Source: Parabacteroides sp.
GTDB taxonomy: Bacteria > Bacteroidota > Bacteroidia > Bacteroidales > Tannerellaceae
Direction: 5' to 3'
Length of the DNA: 37,391 nucleotides
NCBI GenBank assembly: GCA_020860905.1
Contig: JAJBTJ010000279.1
Coordinates: 1-37,391, forward strand
Position 1 is the first letter of the stretch, and each line of letters opens with the position of its first letter. The notes beneath the pieces were generated by a model. That model worked only from the letters and a program-made list of their open reading frames with translations. It did no database searches and was not told the origin of the DNA. The position numbers and the translations under genes are program-made. This document shows, one piece after another, positions 9,278-19,061 of the stretch.

Positions 9278-10936
9278 TTATTCGTAAATCAGTTCGAAAT
9301 CGTCGAGCCACAAGGTGCTGCCGTCGCCGCCGGTGAAATAATCGCCGTACTTGCTGGCCGAAGCCACTACGATAAGGTAAGTGGGTTTGCGGGTAAGCGA
9401 GCGGTAGTCAAGGTTCAACTTGAACTCCGTCCAGTTACTTACCGTTTTATCTATTACCATTTCCTGGTAAGCGATAATATGGGGGTCGTCTTTATCGAAT
9501 AACTCCAACGTTTTGGTTTTAATGCGAACCGGCGAATCCCAGTCGCCTACCGCAACATAGATTATCGCTTTATCGTTCATCCCTTTCTGGGCATCTTCAA
9601 TAGAAGAAGGTAATTTCCCAACCGACGAAATAGGGATGGAAGTATACTTAAACCATCCTTTCAAAGCAGAAGGACGCACAGTAAACGGACGACCGAAATC
9701 TAACTCGCCATCCATACCGTCTGTTTTAATATACTTTCCGGCAAATAAGTTTCCTGCAGCAAACTTAATTACTACATTTTCCGATTTTAAGCGAGCAGAA
9801 CGTTTCCCTTCGTGATAATCGGTTTCCTCGAACAAAGTAACATTTACTCCACCAATTACAGACCCCCAATTGCCAGTATCCCAGAACATCTCTTCTCCTT
9901 CGCCATGTACCGCCCATGCTACTTTAGAAGCAACCCCATCTCGTTTATACTCCGACCAGTTCTCGAATCCCGAATTCGGCAACTGCAAAACGGTGTCGGT
10001 AGTAAAAGAGGAAAGACCGAAATCCTGGGTTCCTATCGTTGCCTGATACTCGTAGGTAGTGGCAGGCGACAAATGGCGCAAAAGCGCATAAAAATTTCCG
10101 TCTTCCGAGAAGGTTATTTCATCGTCGAATACCTGGTCCCAGTCTGTTTCACCTTCTTTCCGGTACTTGATGTCGATAGCCGTTCCTTCTTTCGCCACGC
10201 TACTTATATAGGCGCGCCGCGACCAAGGCGTTACGGTTAACAACGTTCCCTGGAAATAAGTTACGCTTACAATCCAGGTTTCCGACTGGCCGAAAGCGGT
10301 AACCGTAAATTCGCGCGGACGCCGGAAATCGGTTACAGTAACCGGGTCGGGTTGTGTGGTAGCGACGGAACTGCCTAATTGCAACTGCTCGATTACGAGA
10401 TTTTTCAAATCTGTATTTTTCTCTACATACACGATTACGGTACGGTTCGACTCATCCACTATCGGATTGCTTACCTGCACGTCTTTCCCGTCGACCGAAC
10501 GAAGTTTAAAAATTCGCTTAATGTCATGCTTCGCCGTAACTTTCCAGGGATAATCCTGATACGTGTGTAAAACAAATTGTACCGGCTGGCTCATATCCAT
10601 ACGGGTATTGGCCGTACCGGGCAAACTGTCGACCGATACGAAGCCGGTATCCGGGAAGTTTATAAAGTCTTCGCAAGCCGCTTCGTCGGGTATCACCTTC
10701 GCACTGTCGGAAACCACTAATTTCGTTACCGTTACTTTCCTCAAATCGATGGTATCGTCTACCAGTACGGTAACTTCGCGCGTATCTTTCCGGATAGTAG
10801 ACGAAACGAAACCGGTAAGTTCGATTTCCTGTATTTCGGCTTTGATTACCGGATAGAGAACGTCGTTGGCAATACATCCCGTAAGGAATGCCAACGTGCA
10901 TGTTATGATAGAATGTATGTAATTGCTATATTTCAT
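9278..10936 (-). CDS. PCMD-domain surface lipoprotein
   Basis: 552 aa. Lipobox 'LAFLTGC'; 'LPNSGFENWSEY...FWDTGNWG...KFAAGNLFAG...LWLDDFELIYE', typical of PCMD C-termini. Confidence 0.8.
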   Translation of the reverse strand: MKYSNYIHSIITCTLAFLTGCIANDVLYPVIKAEIQEIELTGFVSSTIRKDTREVTVLVDDTIDLRKVTVTKLVVSDSAKVIPDEAACEDFINFPDTGFVSVDSLPGTANTRMDMSQPVQFVLHTYQDYPWKVTAKHDIKRIFKLRSVDGKDVQVSNPIVDESNRTVIVYVEKNTDLKNLVIEQLQLGSSVATTQPDPVTVTDFRRPREFTVTAFGQSETWIVSVTYFQGTLLTVTPWSRRAYISSVAKEGTAIDIKYRKEGETDWDQVFDDEITFSEDGNFYALLRHLSPATTYEYQATIGTQDFGLSSFTTDTVLQLPNSGFENWSEYKRDGVASKVAWAVHGEGEEMFWDTGNWGSVIGGVNVTLFEETDYHEGKRSARLKSENVVIKFAAGNLFAGKYIKTDGMDGELDFGRPFTVRPSALKGWFKYTSIPISSVGKLPSSIEDAQKGMNDKAIIYVAVGDWDSPVRIKTKTLELFDKDDPHIIAYQEMVIDKTVSNWTEFKLNLDYRSLTRKPTYLIVVASASKYGDYFTGGDGSTLWLDDFELIYE

Positions 10937-10945
10937 TTATTATCC

Positions 10946-11680
10946 TCACAAATAAAAAGTAATGCCCAGGCTAATCGACAACAGATTAATCTGGAAATTG
11001 GCGCCACTGCTGGTACGCTTGCCCGTTTCCACCTGGTTGGTTTTCTGGTCGTACCATTTGAAATCGAGCCCTAACACATCGACAGCAGCTTCTACCGCCG
11101 TATAATCGTTAATAAAACAAGTAATGCCGGGAGCTAACCCGAAATTCAGGTTTTGCTTAATCTGGTGCGTACCTTTCAAATCGTCGCCGGTACCGTCTTC
11201 CACCCGGCTTTGTCCGTAACCGTAGGTCATGCGCCCTTCGCTAAAGAGCCCGAAGCGTTTGCTGTCGCCCAGGTTGAGGTAGGTACGGATAAAAAAAGCG
11301 CCGGATACGGTATGCGACTTGTCTTTGTAATCCGACAAATCGAAGTTCAAATCATCCCCCAGATTCAGCGATAAATTGCCCAAATCGGTAACACTCCGCG
11401 AATAGGCCAACCTGCCGCCGATGGCTACGTTATCGCGGATAAAATAGCTTACCACGGGTGATACTTTGAAAGTATATCCTACGCTATTAATATCGTCGAT
11501 TACCAACCATTTGAAATTATCGTCGGTATGTTCGGAGTATGAAAAAGAGGCTCCGCACATCCATTGGCCTTTGGGTATAAATGTTTTCTGCTCTATTCCT
11601 CTGTCGAATTTGGTTCCCTTGGCTGCTACCGGCAGTACACCTGCCAATAACAGCGCCATTCCTAAAATTATATGCTTCAT
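10946..11680 (-). CDS. Outer-membrane beta-barrel protein
   Basis: 244 aa. Signal peptide; OmpW/PorT-like alternating pattern; C-terminal 'LSISLGITFYL'. Confidence 0.75.
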   Translation of the reverse strand: MKHIILGMALLLAGVLPVAAKGTKFDRGIEQKTFIPKGQWMCGASFSYSEHTDDNFKWLVIDDINSVGYTFKVSPVVSYFIRDNVAIGGRLAYSRSVTDLGNLSLNLGDDLNFDLSDYKDKSHTVSGAFFIRTYLNLGDSKRFGLFSEGRMTYGYGQSRVEDGTGDDLKGTHQIKQNLNFGLAPGITCFINDYTAVEAAVDVLGLDFKWYDQKTNQVETGKRTSSGANFQINLLSISLGITFYL

Positions 11681-11686
11681 TGTTTG

Positions 11687-13900
11687 CTAATTGTTCGTGT
11701 TTGCGGGTTGCCGGCCTTCCAAGGATGTGCCGACAAAAGAGGCCGGGTTATAATCGTATTCCAATTCACAATCATCGACATATAACACACTGTTCGTACT
11801 ACCGGTAAAATAATCACCGTATTTGCTTGCCGTCATCACAATTAAAATATAAGTAGGTTTAGTATCAAGACCACTTTCTTTATATTTAATATCAATATCA
11901 AATTCAGTATATTGGTCGACACTGGTTGCAGTAAAAAATTCACCAAATCCTATTGCTTTTGATTTATCTACAAAAGTACCCTCTTTCGTATTCACTTGAA
12001 AACGGCTTGTCCAATCATTAAAAAAAGCTACATAAATATGGCAAGTATCAGGAACTTTTTTCGATACATAGTCCAATTCTGAATAATCAATACTTCCGGA
12101 AGTATATTTATACCATCCTTTCAACTTGGTAGGACGACCACCGTTAAAGGGTTGTCCCATATTAATTTTAGCACCGCTCATACCGAGAACTTCATCAAAT
12201 ACTCCCGAATAAAGATTACCTGCTGCAAATTTACCAAGTGGACCGCCTACTCCTACATATTGAGATTTTAAATATGCAGCTTTTCCTGTACCTGTACGGG
12301 TATCACTTGTTTCATCAGTCGGCGTTCTACTACCTAATTTAGCTCCTGTATTTCCTGAATCCCAATAAATTTCAGAAGTTTTATTGGGATATTTTACAGA
12401 GCCCGAATACCAATCATCAAACCCTAAATTCGGCACAAACGGATTCCCGTTTTCATCCGCATTGGCAAAATCGGTAGTAAATTCTACCATATTTCCCTCG
12501 ATACGTCCGCTACTTCCCTCCATATCATTGTTAGAGAATCCGTAGTAAACATATTTGGTATGCGGTTTCAGGTTATTCACTAAGCACCCGAACGAATTAT
12601 CGGCGTTTTTGGAAGAAACGGCTATTTCCGTCCATTCTGTTGCATCCGCTTCTTTATATTTGAAACCCAAATCCGTTTGGTTGTCGGTTACGGCGCTAAA
12701 CCGGGCAAAAGTAGTCCATACGGAAGCCGGCGTCATTTCGGCCGTGAATACACCCGCATTCGGTTTCACTTGGTAACTGAAAGTCACTGTTTTTTCCTGG
12801 TGCATCTTATCCAATACGATAAACGAAAATGTATGTACCTGAATCCGATCGTCGTAAGGTACCAACGTATTCGCCATCGCGGTTAAATCGAATGTAAGGG
12901 TATCCGTTGCATCTTTTACCGTTGCTGGTACGAGGAAAGAAATCTCCTCCAGCAAAGCCTGTTCCACAGCACCGAGATTAACCAAATCAAAAGACGTAAT
13001 TCCTTTTGCATTCAACGAATCCGACTGAACCGATACACGAAAAGTTTCAACGCCGTTCGGAGCAATTACTTTTACCCGGTTTTCCGTAGCTTCTCCCGAT
13101 TTCACAACAAGCGAATGGTCATCGGCAAAACCTTCCAAGCGGAAAACAGGTACCTGCATTTTTTCCAAGTCGTCGGCTACAATCGGAATCCTGATCAAAA
13201 TCATATCCGCATCTTCATCCACCGTTATATCGAAATTACCGCCGGCATTATTGCTTCCGTCTCCTTCTTCCAAAGTAAATTTCAAATTGTAATGCGTTTT
13301 TTCCTCGATATTGGAAAAAACCCGTTTCAATTCGAACGTCCGGCCATCAGTATTCGTGAGGCTCAACCAAGCTGTTAACTTCTCGGCGGCAAAATAACCG
13401 CCTCGCGTTTCGCCTTTCTGATAAGTTAACGAACCGGACGAATTACTTACCGTAGCGGTATATTCGGGGAAATAGGTTTTAAACGATTCGCTGTAATCTA
13501 CCGTTACCTTAGTATTGGCTATTTTACAAATCACCTGCAAATCGCTTACCTGCCCGGCAACAATCCGGCATTGTTCCTTACCGTAAAAAAACGGAGTTTC
13601 CCAGGCTGCCGAATCCTGTTTGCCGGAAGTAACGATAACCGTATAGACGCCTGCTTCGAGTTCGATGCGGTCGTTCTGTGCCGGGTCGAAACCGGTTAGT
13701 TGCTTCACCGGGTTCTCCGATGCATCCAAAATCGTTACATCCAACGATACCGCATCGGAAGATTTGGTTTGCAAGGTTACGTCGTTTTCCACTCCCAGTT
13801 GCAAATAGCCCCGGTTTGTCAACGCTTTGTCATCGTTCGTACAGCCAGCCAAAGCGACCAAACTCCCTATAACTATCAAATAACCTATTATCTTTTTCAT
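11687..13900 (-). CDS. DUF4493 plus PCMD-domain lipoprotein
   Basis: Lipobox 'LVALAGCTNDDK'; N-terminal 'LEAGVYTVIVTSGKQDSAAWETPFFYGKEQCRI'; C-terminal 'VPNLGFDDWYSG...KFAAGNLYSG...LYVDDCELEYD'. Confidence 0.82.
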   Translation of the reverse strand: MKKIIGYLIVIGSLVALAGCTNDDKALTNRGYLQLGVENDVTLQTKSSDAVSLDVTILDASENPVKQLTGFDPAQNDRIELEAGVYTVIVTSGKQDSAAWETPFFYGKEQCRIVAGQVSDLQVICKIANTKVTVDYSESFKTYFPEYTATVSNSSGSLTYQKGETRGGYFAAEKLTAWLSLTNTDGRTFELKRVFSNIEEKTHYNLKFTLEEGDGSNNAGGNFDITVDEDADMILIRIPIVADDLEKMQVPVFRLEGFADDHSLVVKSGEATENRVKVIAPNGVETFRVSVQSDSLNAKGITSFDLVNLGAVEQALLEEISFLVPATVKDATDTLTFDLTAMANTLVPYDDRIQVHTFSFIVLDKMHQEKTVTFSYQVKPNAGVFTAEMTPASVWTTFARFSAVTDNQTDLGFKYKEADATEWTEIAVSSKNADNSFGCLVNNLKPHTKYVYYGFSNNDMEGSSGRIEGNMVEFTTDFANADENGNPFVPNLGFDDWYSGSVKYPNKTSEIYWDSGNTGAKLGSRTPTDETSDTRTGTGKAAYLKSQYVGVGGPLGKFAAGNLYSGVFDEVLGMSGAKINMGQPFNGGRPTKLKGWYKYTSGSIDYSELDYVSKKVPDTCHIYVAFFNDWTSRFQVNTKEGTFVDKSKAIGFGEFFTATSVDQYTEFDIDIKYKESGLDTKPTYILIVMTASKYGDYFTGSTNSVLYVDDCELEYDYNPASFVGTSLEGRQPANTNN

Positions 13901-15162
13901 TCTTCGTTTATCGCCTTAATCGTTAATGTTTTGCTATTTTTTGTTCCGTTCCGGTCGTCAACAGCAATAGTAAACGTATGGGTACCAGGGAAATTAATCA
14001 GCAATTCCATGAAACTACTTACATCGAACCGGATGGTCTTTTGTCCGGCTTTTACCGCATCCAACAGCCCTGACTGCATATCATTGAGATGTAACATATC
14101 GAAAGGATTCCCTATATCAGCTACGGCACTCATAAATCCTGCATCAGTCGAATTGATATTCACTTTCATAGCAGACACACCGGTAGGCAGTTCAATATTG
14201 ATTACCACCTTCGTATCTTTAGCATTCGCCGAAGTGAGTATCACCGGCTTATCCAAATCGAATCCATCGCCTTCAATACTCGGTTTAGTAAGGGTATCTC
14301 CCCCTTCCTCATCTCCGCCGGAAACGATATTCGACGGGATTTCTATTACATATTCCCGTTCAACCAGGCTAACGTCGATTTTGATAAGGGGACGTTCCGC
14401 TTCACCGGTACCTCCACCGGGAATATCGGGCACCTCCGGTTCGGAAGGTTTAACGATGTCGAGGGCTACCACTACGTTATTGTAGTCTTTTACTTTTGGA
14501 TCGTTATATAAGTCGCAGTAATAATTTACGTCTTCACCGTTTTTGGTAGTGGCGCGCAACGTAAAATCCAACTGGTCGGTAGTTTTGAAATAAGGAGTCC
14601 GGTTTTCGCCGGCATGTGCAGTGAGTACACCTATTCCGTTCGTCATCACAATATCGTAATCGTCGAGAAAATAGTCAGCGAATTCTTCCGAGAAGAAAAG
14701 AGAAACTTTTTTGTTATCCAACACACAAGGAGTAACCACATCGGCTACTTCCAACGGATTTACGACGCATTTTTCCTCGCCTTTATAATAAGGAGCATCG
14801 AAAGCGGCATTTTTCAGTTCGCCTTTCGAAGCAACGATTTGATAATTACCGGCAGGCAGGCGTAACTCCTCTATATCGGCAAACGAATCGTATTCGTTTA
14901 CGACCTTGCCATCCTCATCTAACACTTGTACGGCAAAATCGTTCACATCCAACTCTTCGTCGGTGGCTTTCGTGGTATTCCCCACTACCGATTTTTCTTT
15001 TTGCGGGTCGAGCTTGAGGTTGATTACGCCCAACTGGTTCGGGTCGACTTCCTGGTTGCTTCCGGGAACTTTGGTTTTTCCGGTGAGGTCGTCTTTCATT
15101 TCACAAGCGGCTAAAAGCACCAGCAAGCCCGCTAATAAAGTATATAAGGGATATTTTTTCAT
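13897..15162 (-). CDS. DUF4493-domain lipoprotein
   Basis: Lipobox 'LLVLLAACEMKDD'; 'LPAGNYQIVASKGELKNAAFDAPYYKGEEKCVV'. 4-bp overlap with the next gene. Confidence 0.8.
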   Translation of the reverse strand: MKKYPLYTLLAGLLVLLAACEMKDDLTGKTKVPGSNQEVDPNQLGVINLKLDPQKEKSVVGNTTKATDEELDVNDFAVQVLDEDGKVVNEYDSFADIEELRLPAGNYQIVASKGELKNAAFDAPYYKGEEKCVVNPLEVADVVTPCVLDNKKVSLFFSEEFADYFLDDYDIVMTNGIGVLTAHAGENRTPYFKTTDQLDFTLRATTKNGEDVNYYCDLYNDPKVKDYNNVVVALDIVKPSEPEVPDIPGGGTGEAERPLIKIDVSLVEREYVIEIPSNIVSGGDEEGGDTLTKPSIEGDGFDLDKPVILTSANAKDTKVVINIELPTGVSAMKVNINSTDAGFMSAVADIGNPFDMLHLNDMQSGLLDAVKAGQKTIRFDVSSFMELLINFPGTHTFTIAVDDRNGTKNSKTLTIKAINEE

Positions 15163-15177
15163 TGTTTCCGTAATTTG

Positions 15178-15945
15178 TTAATGAGCAACTTGGGTAGATG
15201 GAACTTCGCCGGTAAACTGAATTACATAGTACTCGCCGACATGCGGTATTTCCTTTCCGTTAAGAATATAATACGTTCGTTCCGGATAAGGCGCATCCGC
15301 CTTTTGCGACTGTACGGTTACCAGCATTTTCATCGATTCGCCTACCCGGTCGAAATAAGCTATTTTTCCTTTGGTATCTTTCGTAAAAGTGACTTTTCCG
15401 CCGGCGCAGTTATCGACCGTAATGGAGTAGTTATCTTTAAAAAGAATATCGAAGAAAGCATCGAACCGGATATCGACGGCGACACTGGCAAATTTACAAA
15501 CCACGTTTTCTACGGTGGTAACCGTTTTATCCAGGAGAACAAAAGAACGTTCCCCCATAAAATACGGAACGTCGAAGCCACCGTTTACCGGCTCGCTCGA
15601 ATAGGCGCGAAGGGTATACTTCCCGACCGGCAGGATAACCATCGGTTGGCTGCCTTCCTTGAGTTCGCGGTAAGAATCGAATTTTTTCACTACTTCGCCG
15701 GCCTCGTTCCGTATTTCGACGATAAAGTTATTTACATCCATCCCGAAACTTTTGGTGGTTGTAATTACAGGAATACTGGATTCGTCGACAGTAGCAACGC
15801 TACGGATACTCAAGCCGCCCATCCCTTCGGGAATCGACTGTTCGCCGGTCACATCCCCGCTGATTATATCCTCGCTTTGGCACGATACGGCCAACAGGCT
15901 GAAGATACCTAACAGTAAAAAAGAGAATTTATAAATCGATTTCAT
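15178..15945 (-). CDS. DUF4493-domain lipoprotein (short form)
   Basis: Lipobox 'LLAVSCQSED'; 'LPVGKYTLRAYSSEPVNGGFDVPYFMGERSFVL'. Confidence 0.8.
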   Translation of the reverse strand: MKSIYKFSFLLLGIFSLLAVSCQSEDIISGDVTGEQSIPEGMGGLSIRSVATVDESSIPVITTTKSFGMDVNNFIVEIRNEAGEVVKKFDSYRELKEGSQPMVILPVGKYTLRAYSSEPVNGGFDVPYFMGERSFVLLDKTVTTVENVVCKFASVAVDIRFDAFFDILFKDNYSITVDNCAGGKVTFTKDTKGKIAYFDRVGESMKMLVTVQSQKADAPYPERTYYILNGKEIPHVGEYYVIQFTGEVPSTQVAH

Positions 15946-15947
15946 TG

Positions 15948-18620
15948 TTATTCGTAGATTAGTTCGACATCGTCGATATAGAGTTTACTTCCGACGTATT
16001 CACTGTCACTCAGATTTGATCCTGGAGGGCCATCTGTATTATCTTTATTTACGCTCCAGCAATCTTTATTTGCAGAAGATTTAAATCGAATATACATCGA
16101 AACAGCTTTTCTATCAGGATAAGTGAGATTTACCGTTTGTAATGTCCAATCAGCCGTTGAAGTTCCTGTTACATTTTCTATAGCTATTATTTGTCCATCT
16201 GCATCTTTTAATCCGATTTCAGCCTCAAAATAATCATTTGGGTTCTTAGGAGTATATTTATAATGAAAGTTAAATCCGGAAGGACGCGTATCAAAAGGAA
16301 TACCGTAAATACCTCGCTGGTTTTCACTATCATAAGCACCTAAATAAAGTTCTCCCGGAGTAAAATTTGCACAGTCACCCAAATTGCCGGTAAGCACAGG
16401 AGCAGAATTACCACTCCCCCATCCAACAGTACGAATCAATGCAGCTTTTGTACCTGAATGACAATCAGAGGTCTCTGAAGTTCCCGAATTAGCGACATAG
16501 CGCGTCCACTGCCGCTTAGTAGATCCTAAAGTGGTGTTCGATGTTCCTCCATCTTTAGTAGTCAATTCATTTAATGTATCCCAACCTTTTGTATCGTCAC
16601 TATCCCATGGGAACCACTTCTGCCAATATCTATATGGGGAGCTTATTTGGCTAAGCCAATTTGGTGGGCCCGCAACTCCTCCATCATTTGACCAGTTTTC
16701 AAACCCCACATTCGGCAACGTCCCCACATTCTCCGTAGTAAACGAATACTCTTCACCTTCCTTTACACTTCTGCCGCTATTATACACCGCCCGAATCGTA
16801 TAACTCGAAACCGGATTCAATCCTTTCAGCGTATCCACCTGCACGGTCGTACCTTCCATAATCCGGCGCGCACTTGCATCCACATCTACCCAAGAGCCGC
16901 CTTCCTGCTTTTGGAATTTCAGCTTAGCCGGATTACCCACTGGCAAATCGGCACGCAATACCGCCCGTTTGGCAAATACATCGCCTTCGTTCGCCGACAT
17001 CGCCAGCGAAAACTGCGGAGCCAGCACCTTTACATTCGCCGTTTCCGTAACCGACTTCAATCCGTCCAATCCCCTTTTCGCACTTACCGTAACGGTCATG
17101 GCATATTCTTTATCGTTCGCGCCGTCCGCATCCAGGCTCTCGGTAAACGAAGCCGGCAACGTAAGGGTAGACTTCGTATTCTCCCTATTTATATCCAGCG
17201 AAGCCCCCAATTCCGACAGGTTACCTTCCGACAAACTGTACGTATTTACCGTAGTGCTGTTAGAAAAGGCGATAACCACATCCTCGAACTCACCGTCGGC
17301 TGTTAAATCGGCCACTACCGGATGTTGCAACGCATCGCCTTCCACCACCCCGTTTTCCGGGAACGGCGAAGTAAACGCGATAACAGGCGCACCCGGTACT
17401 ATCTGTACAAACAAATGCAACTTATCGGTATAATTCGTTACAGGCAAATTATCGCTGGCAAAGAAAATAAACTCGTACGGTTCGTCTCCCGGGGTAGGTT
17501 CCAACCGATTGATAGCTTCCGCCAACAATAGGCCGTTCGTTCCGGCATATCCCGCTAAATCATCCACCGGCTGGGCCAATGCAAAACCGGCCTCGCGTGC
17601 GGTTTTCATATCCTCCGGCTTCGTTAAATCCAATTTCAGCGTATCGGACGAACCTTCTACGGTGCGCCACACGTGCAATCCCCCCACTCCGGCAGGCACG
17701 CCGAATGCCACATAGGGAGCGGTAGATAAGCTGCTCTTTAGTATTTCTATTTTTTCGCCGGGAATAAAGCCGTTCGCCTCTACCGTAGGTTTATCATAGG
17801 GTTTCCACATAAAATCGGAAATCCCTTCTTCGAGTTCCAGCTCTTCCATACGGTCGTCGAGCACAATCGACAAAGCCAAGCCGTCGCCCGCTTTTCCGTC
17901 GGTCGACAATATCAGGTTAACCGACTCCTGCGGCTTCAACGCGATAGAAGGATTGGTTACCGTATACGTTTTCGCTTCCGTCCACGAAGCCCGTTTCAAC
18001 GAAACCGACACTTCCAGGTCGGTACCTTTTTTATCGGATTGCAAATAAACAGAACGGGATTCGGTTTGCGGAACCAGGAATACATCCCCCGTATAAGAAG
18101 TACGGAGCGATACCGTGCAATCGGTATACGCTTCGCGGAAATCATCGGTATATGTAATGAATAACCGGGTGTTCGCCAACGTACAGGTAACGTCGAGCGG
18201 CGTTTTCATCCCTTCCTTGATAGTAAATTCTTTCGTACCCTCGAAATACGGATTCAGGAAAGCAGCCGGAAGATTTACCCCCTTGAAAGCGCGTAAAATA
18301 TAATTACCCTCTTTCAATTCCACTTTTTCCGGAAAATCTTTGTAGAATGCGCTTTGCAGCGTGTCGGAACCTTGATATACCTGTACACGGTACTCTTTTT
18401 CGTCTAAAAAACCATCGAATTCGGTTAACGCCTTGGTAGCAATCGAACCCGTTTTCACACCGGCTGTATCGGCTGACAGATTCAATACCAAAGCTCCGGA
18501 CGGCTGCTGGATGACGGAGTTATCCGCCGTACAGCAAAATAATCCTAAACTTAAGGCTGCTATCCCGCAGGAAACTTTTCCCATTTTAGCTAACCTATAC
18601 GCCAATTTACCTTTTTTCAT
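15948..18620 (-). CDS. DUF4493 plus PCMD-domain lipoprotein, first gene of the operon
   Basis: 890 aa. N-terminal signal with Cys ('LGLFCCTADN'); 'LKEGNYILRAFKGVNLPAAFLNPYFEGTKEFTI'; C-terminal 'LPNVGFENWSNDG...LYIDDVELIYE'. Confidence 0.82.
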   Translation of the reverse strand: MKKGKLAYRLAKMGKVSCGIAALSLGLFCCTADNSVIQQPSGALVLNLSADTAGVKTGSIATKALTEFDGFLDEKEYRVQVYQGSDTLQSAFYKDFPEKVELKEGNYILRAFKGVNLPAAFLNPYFEGTKEFTIKEGMKTPLDVTCTLANTRLFITYTDDFREAYTDCTVSLRTSYTGDVFLVPQTESRSVYLQSDKKGTDLEVSVSLKRASWTEAKTYTVTNPSIALKPQESVNLILSTDGKAGDGLALSIVLDDRMEELELEEGISDFMWKPYDKPTVEANGFIPGEKIEILKSSLSTAPYVAFGVPAGVGGLHVWRTVEGSSDTLKLDLTKPEDMKTAREAGFALAQPVDDLAGYAGTNGLLLAEAINRLEPTPGDEPYEFIFFASDNLPVTNYTDKLHLFVQIVPGAPVIAFTSPFPENGVVEGDALQHPVVADLTADGEFEDVVIAFSNSTTVNTYSLSEGNLSELGASLDINRENTKSTLTLPASFTESLDADGANDKEYAMTVTVSAKRGLDGLKSVTETANVKVLAPQFSLAMSANEGDVFAKRAVLRADLPVGNPAKLKFQKQEGGSWVDVDASARRIMEGTTVQVDTLKGLNPVSSYTIRAVYNSGRSVKEGEEYSFTTENVGTLPNVGFENWSNDGGVAGPPNWLSQISSPYRYWQKWFPWDSDDTKGWDTLNELTTKDGGTSNTTLGSTKRQWTRYVANSGTSETSDCHSGTKAALIRTVGWGSGNSAPVLTGNLGDCANFTPGELYLGAYDSENQRGIYGIPFDTRPSGFNFHYKYTPKNPNDYFEAEIGLKDADGQIIAIENVTGTSTADWTLQTVNLTYPDRKAVSMYIRFKSSANKDCWSVNKDNTDGPPGSNLSDSEYVGSKLYIDDVELIYE

Positions 18621-19061
18621 TTATATTACAGTACGAATTATTCTCTGAATAGCTAATCAACAATATAAAAGACCTCATTAAAAACCGATGCAAAATAACG
18701 ACAATCCGTTGATTCCGGCAAGGTCAAATTTTACGATTGGATGTTCTTTTCTTCATATTATGCCCAGATTCTACAAGTTTTAATACCTTATATACCGATT
18801 TTTACAAGTAAACCGGCATTCAGGCCTTATCGTAAGCCGGTTGAACCCGCAAGCCAAGGACAAGCCCAGAAAAGAGCTTAAAAATCAATGCTTACCTACC
18901 AACTATCTTCTGCAAACGAACCGGCCAACCGCCCGGTTCCCGTTCCTCCGAAAAGGAATGCCTCAAGCAAAAAGAATAAAGAAATCGCCCGTAACCATAG
19001 GATTTATAAGGAAAACCGGTTATCTTCGCAACATCTTATAACCCGCAAAAAGACAGAATCT

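Noticed and set aside
18888-19061. N-terminal extension of the IMPDH ORF
   Set aside because: IMPDH homology begins at [17 protein letters not shown] (ATG 19062); upstream sequence is basic and low-quality, and a TATCTTCG promoter-like motif lies within it.
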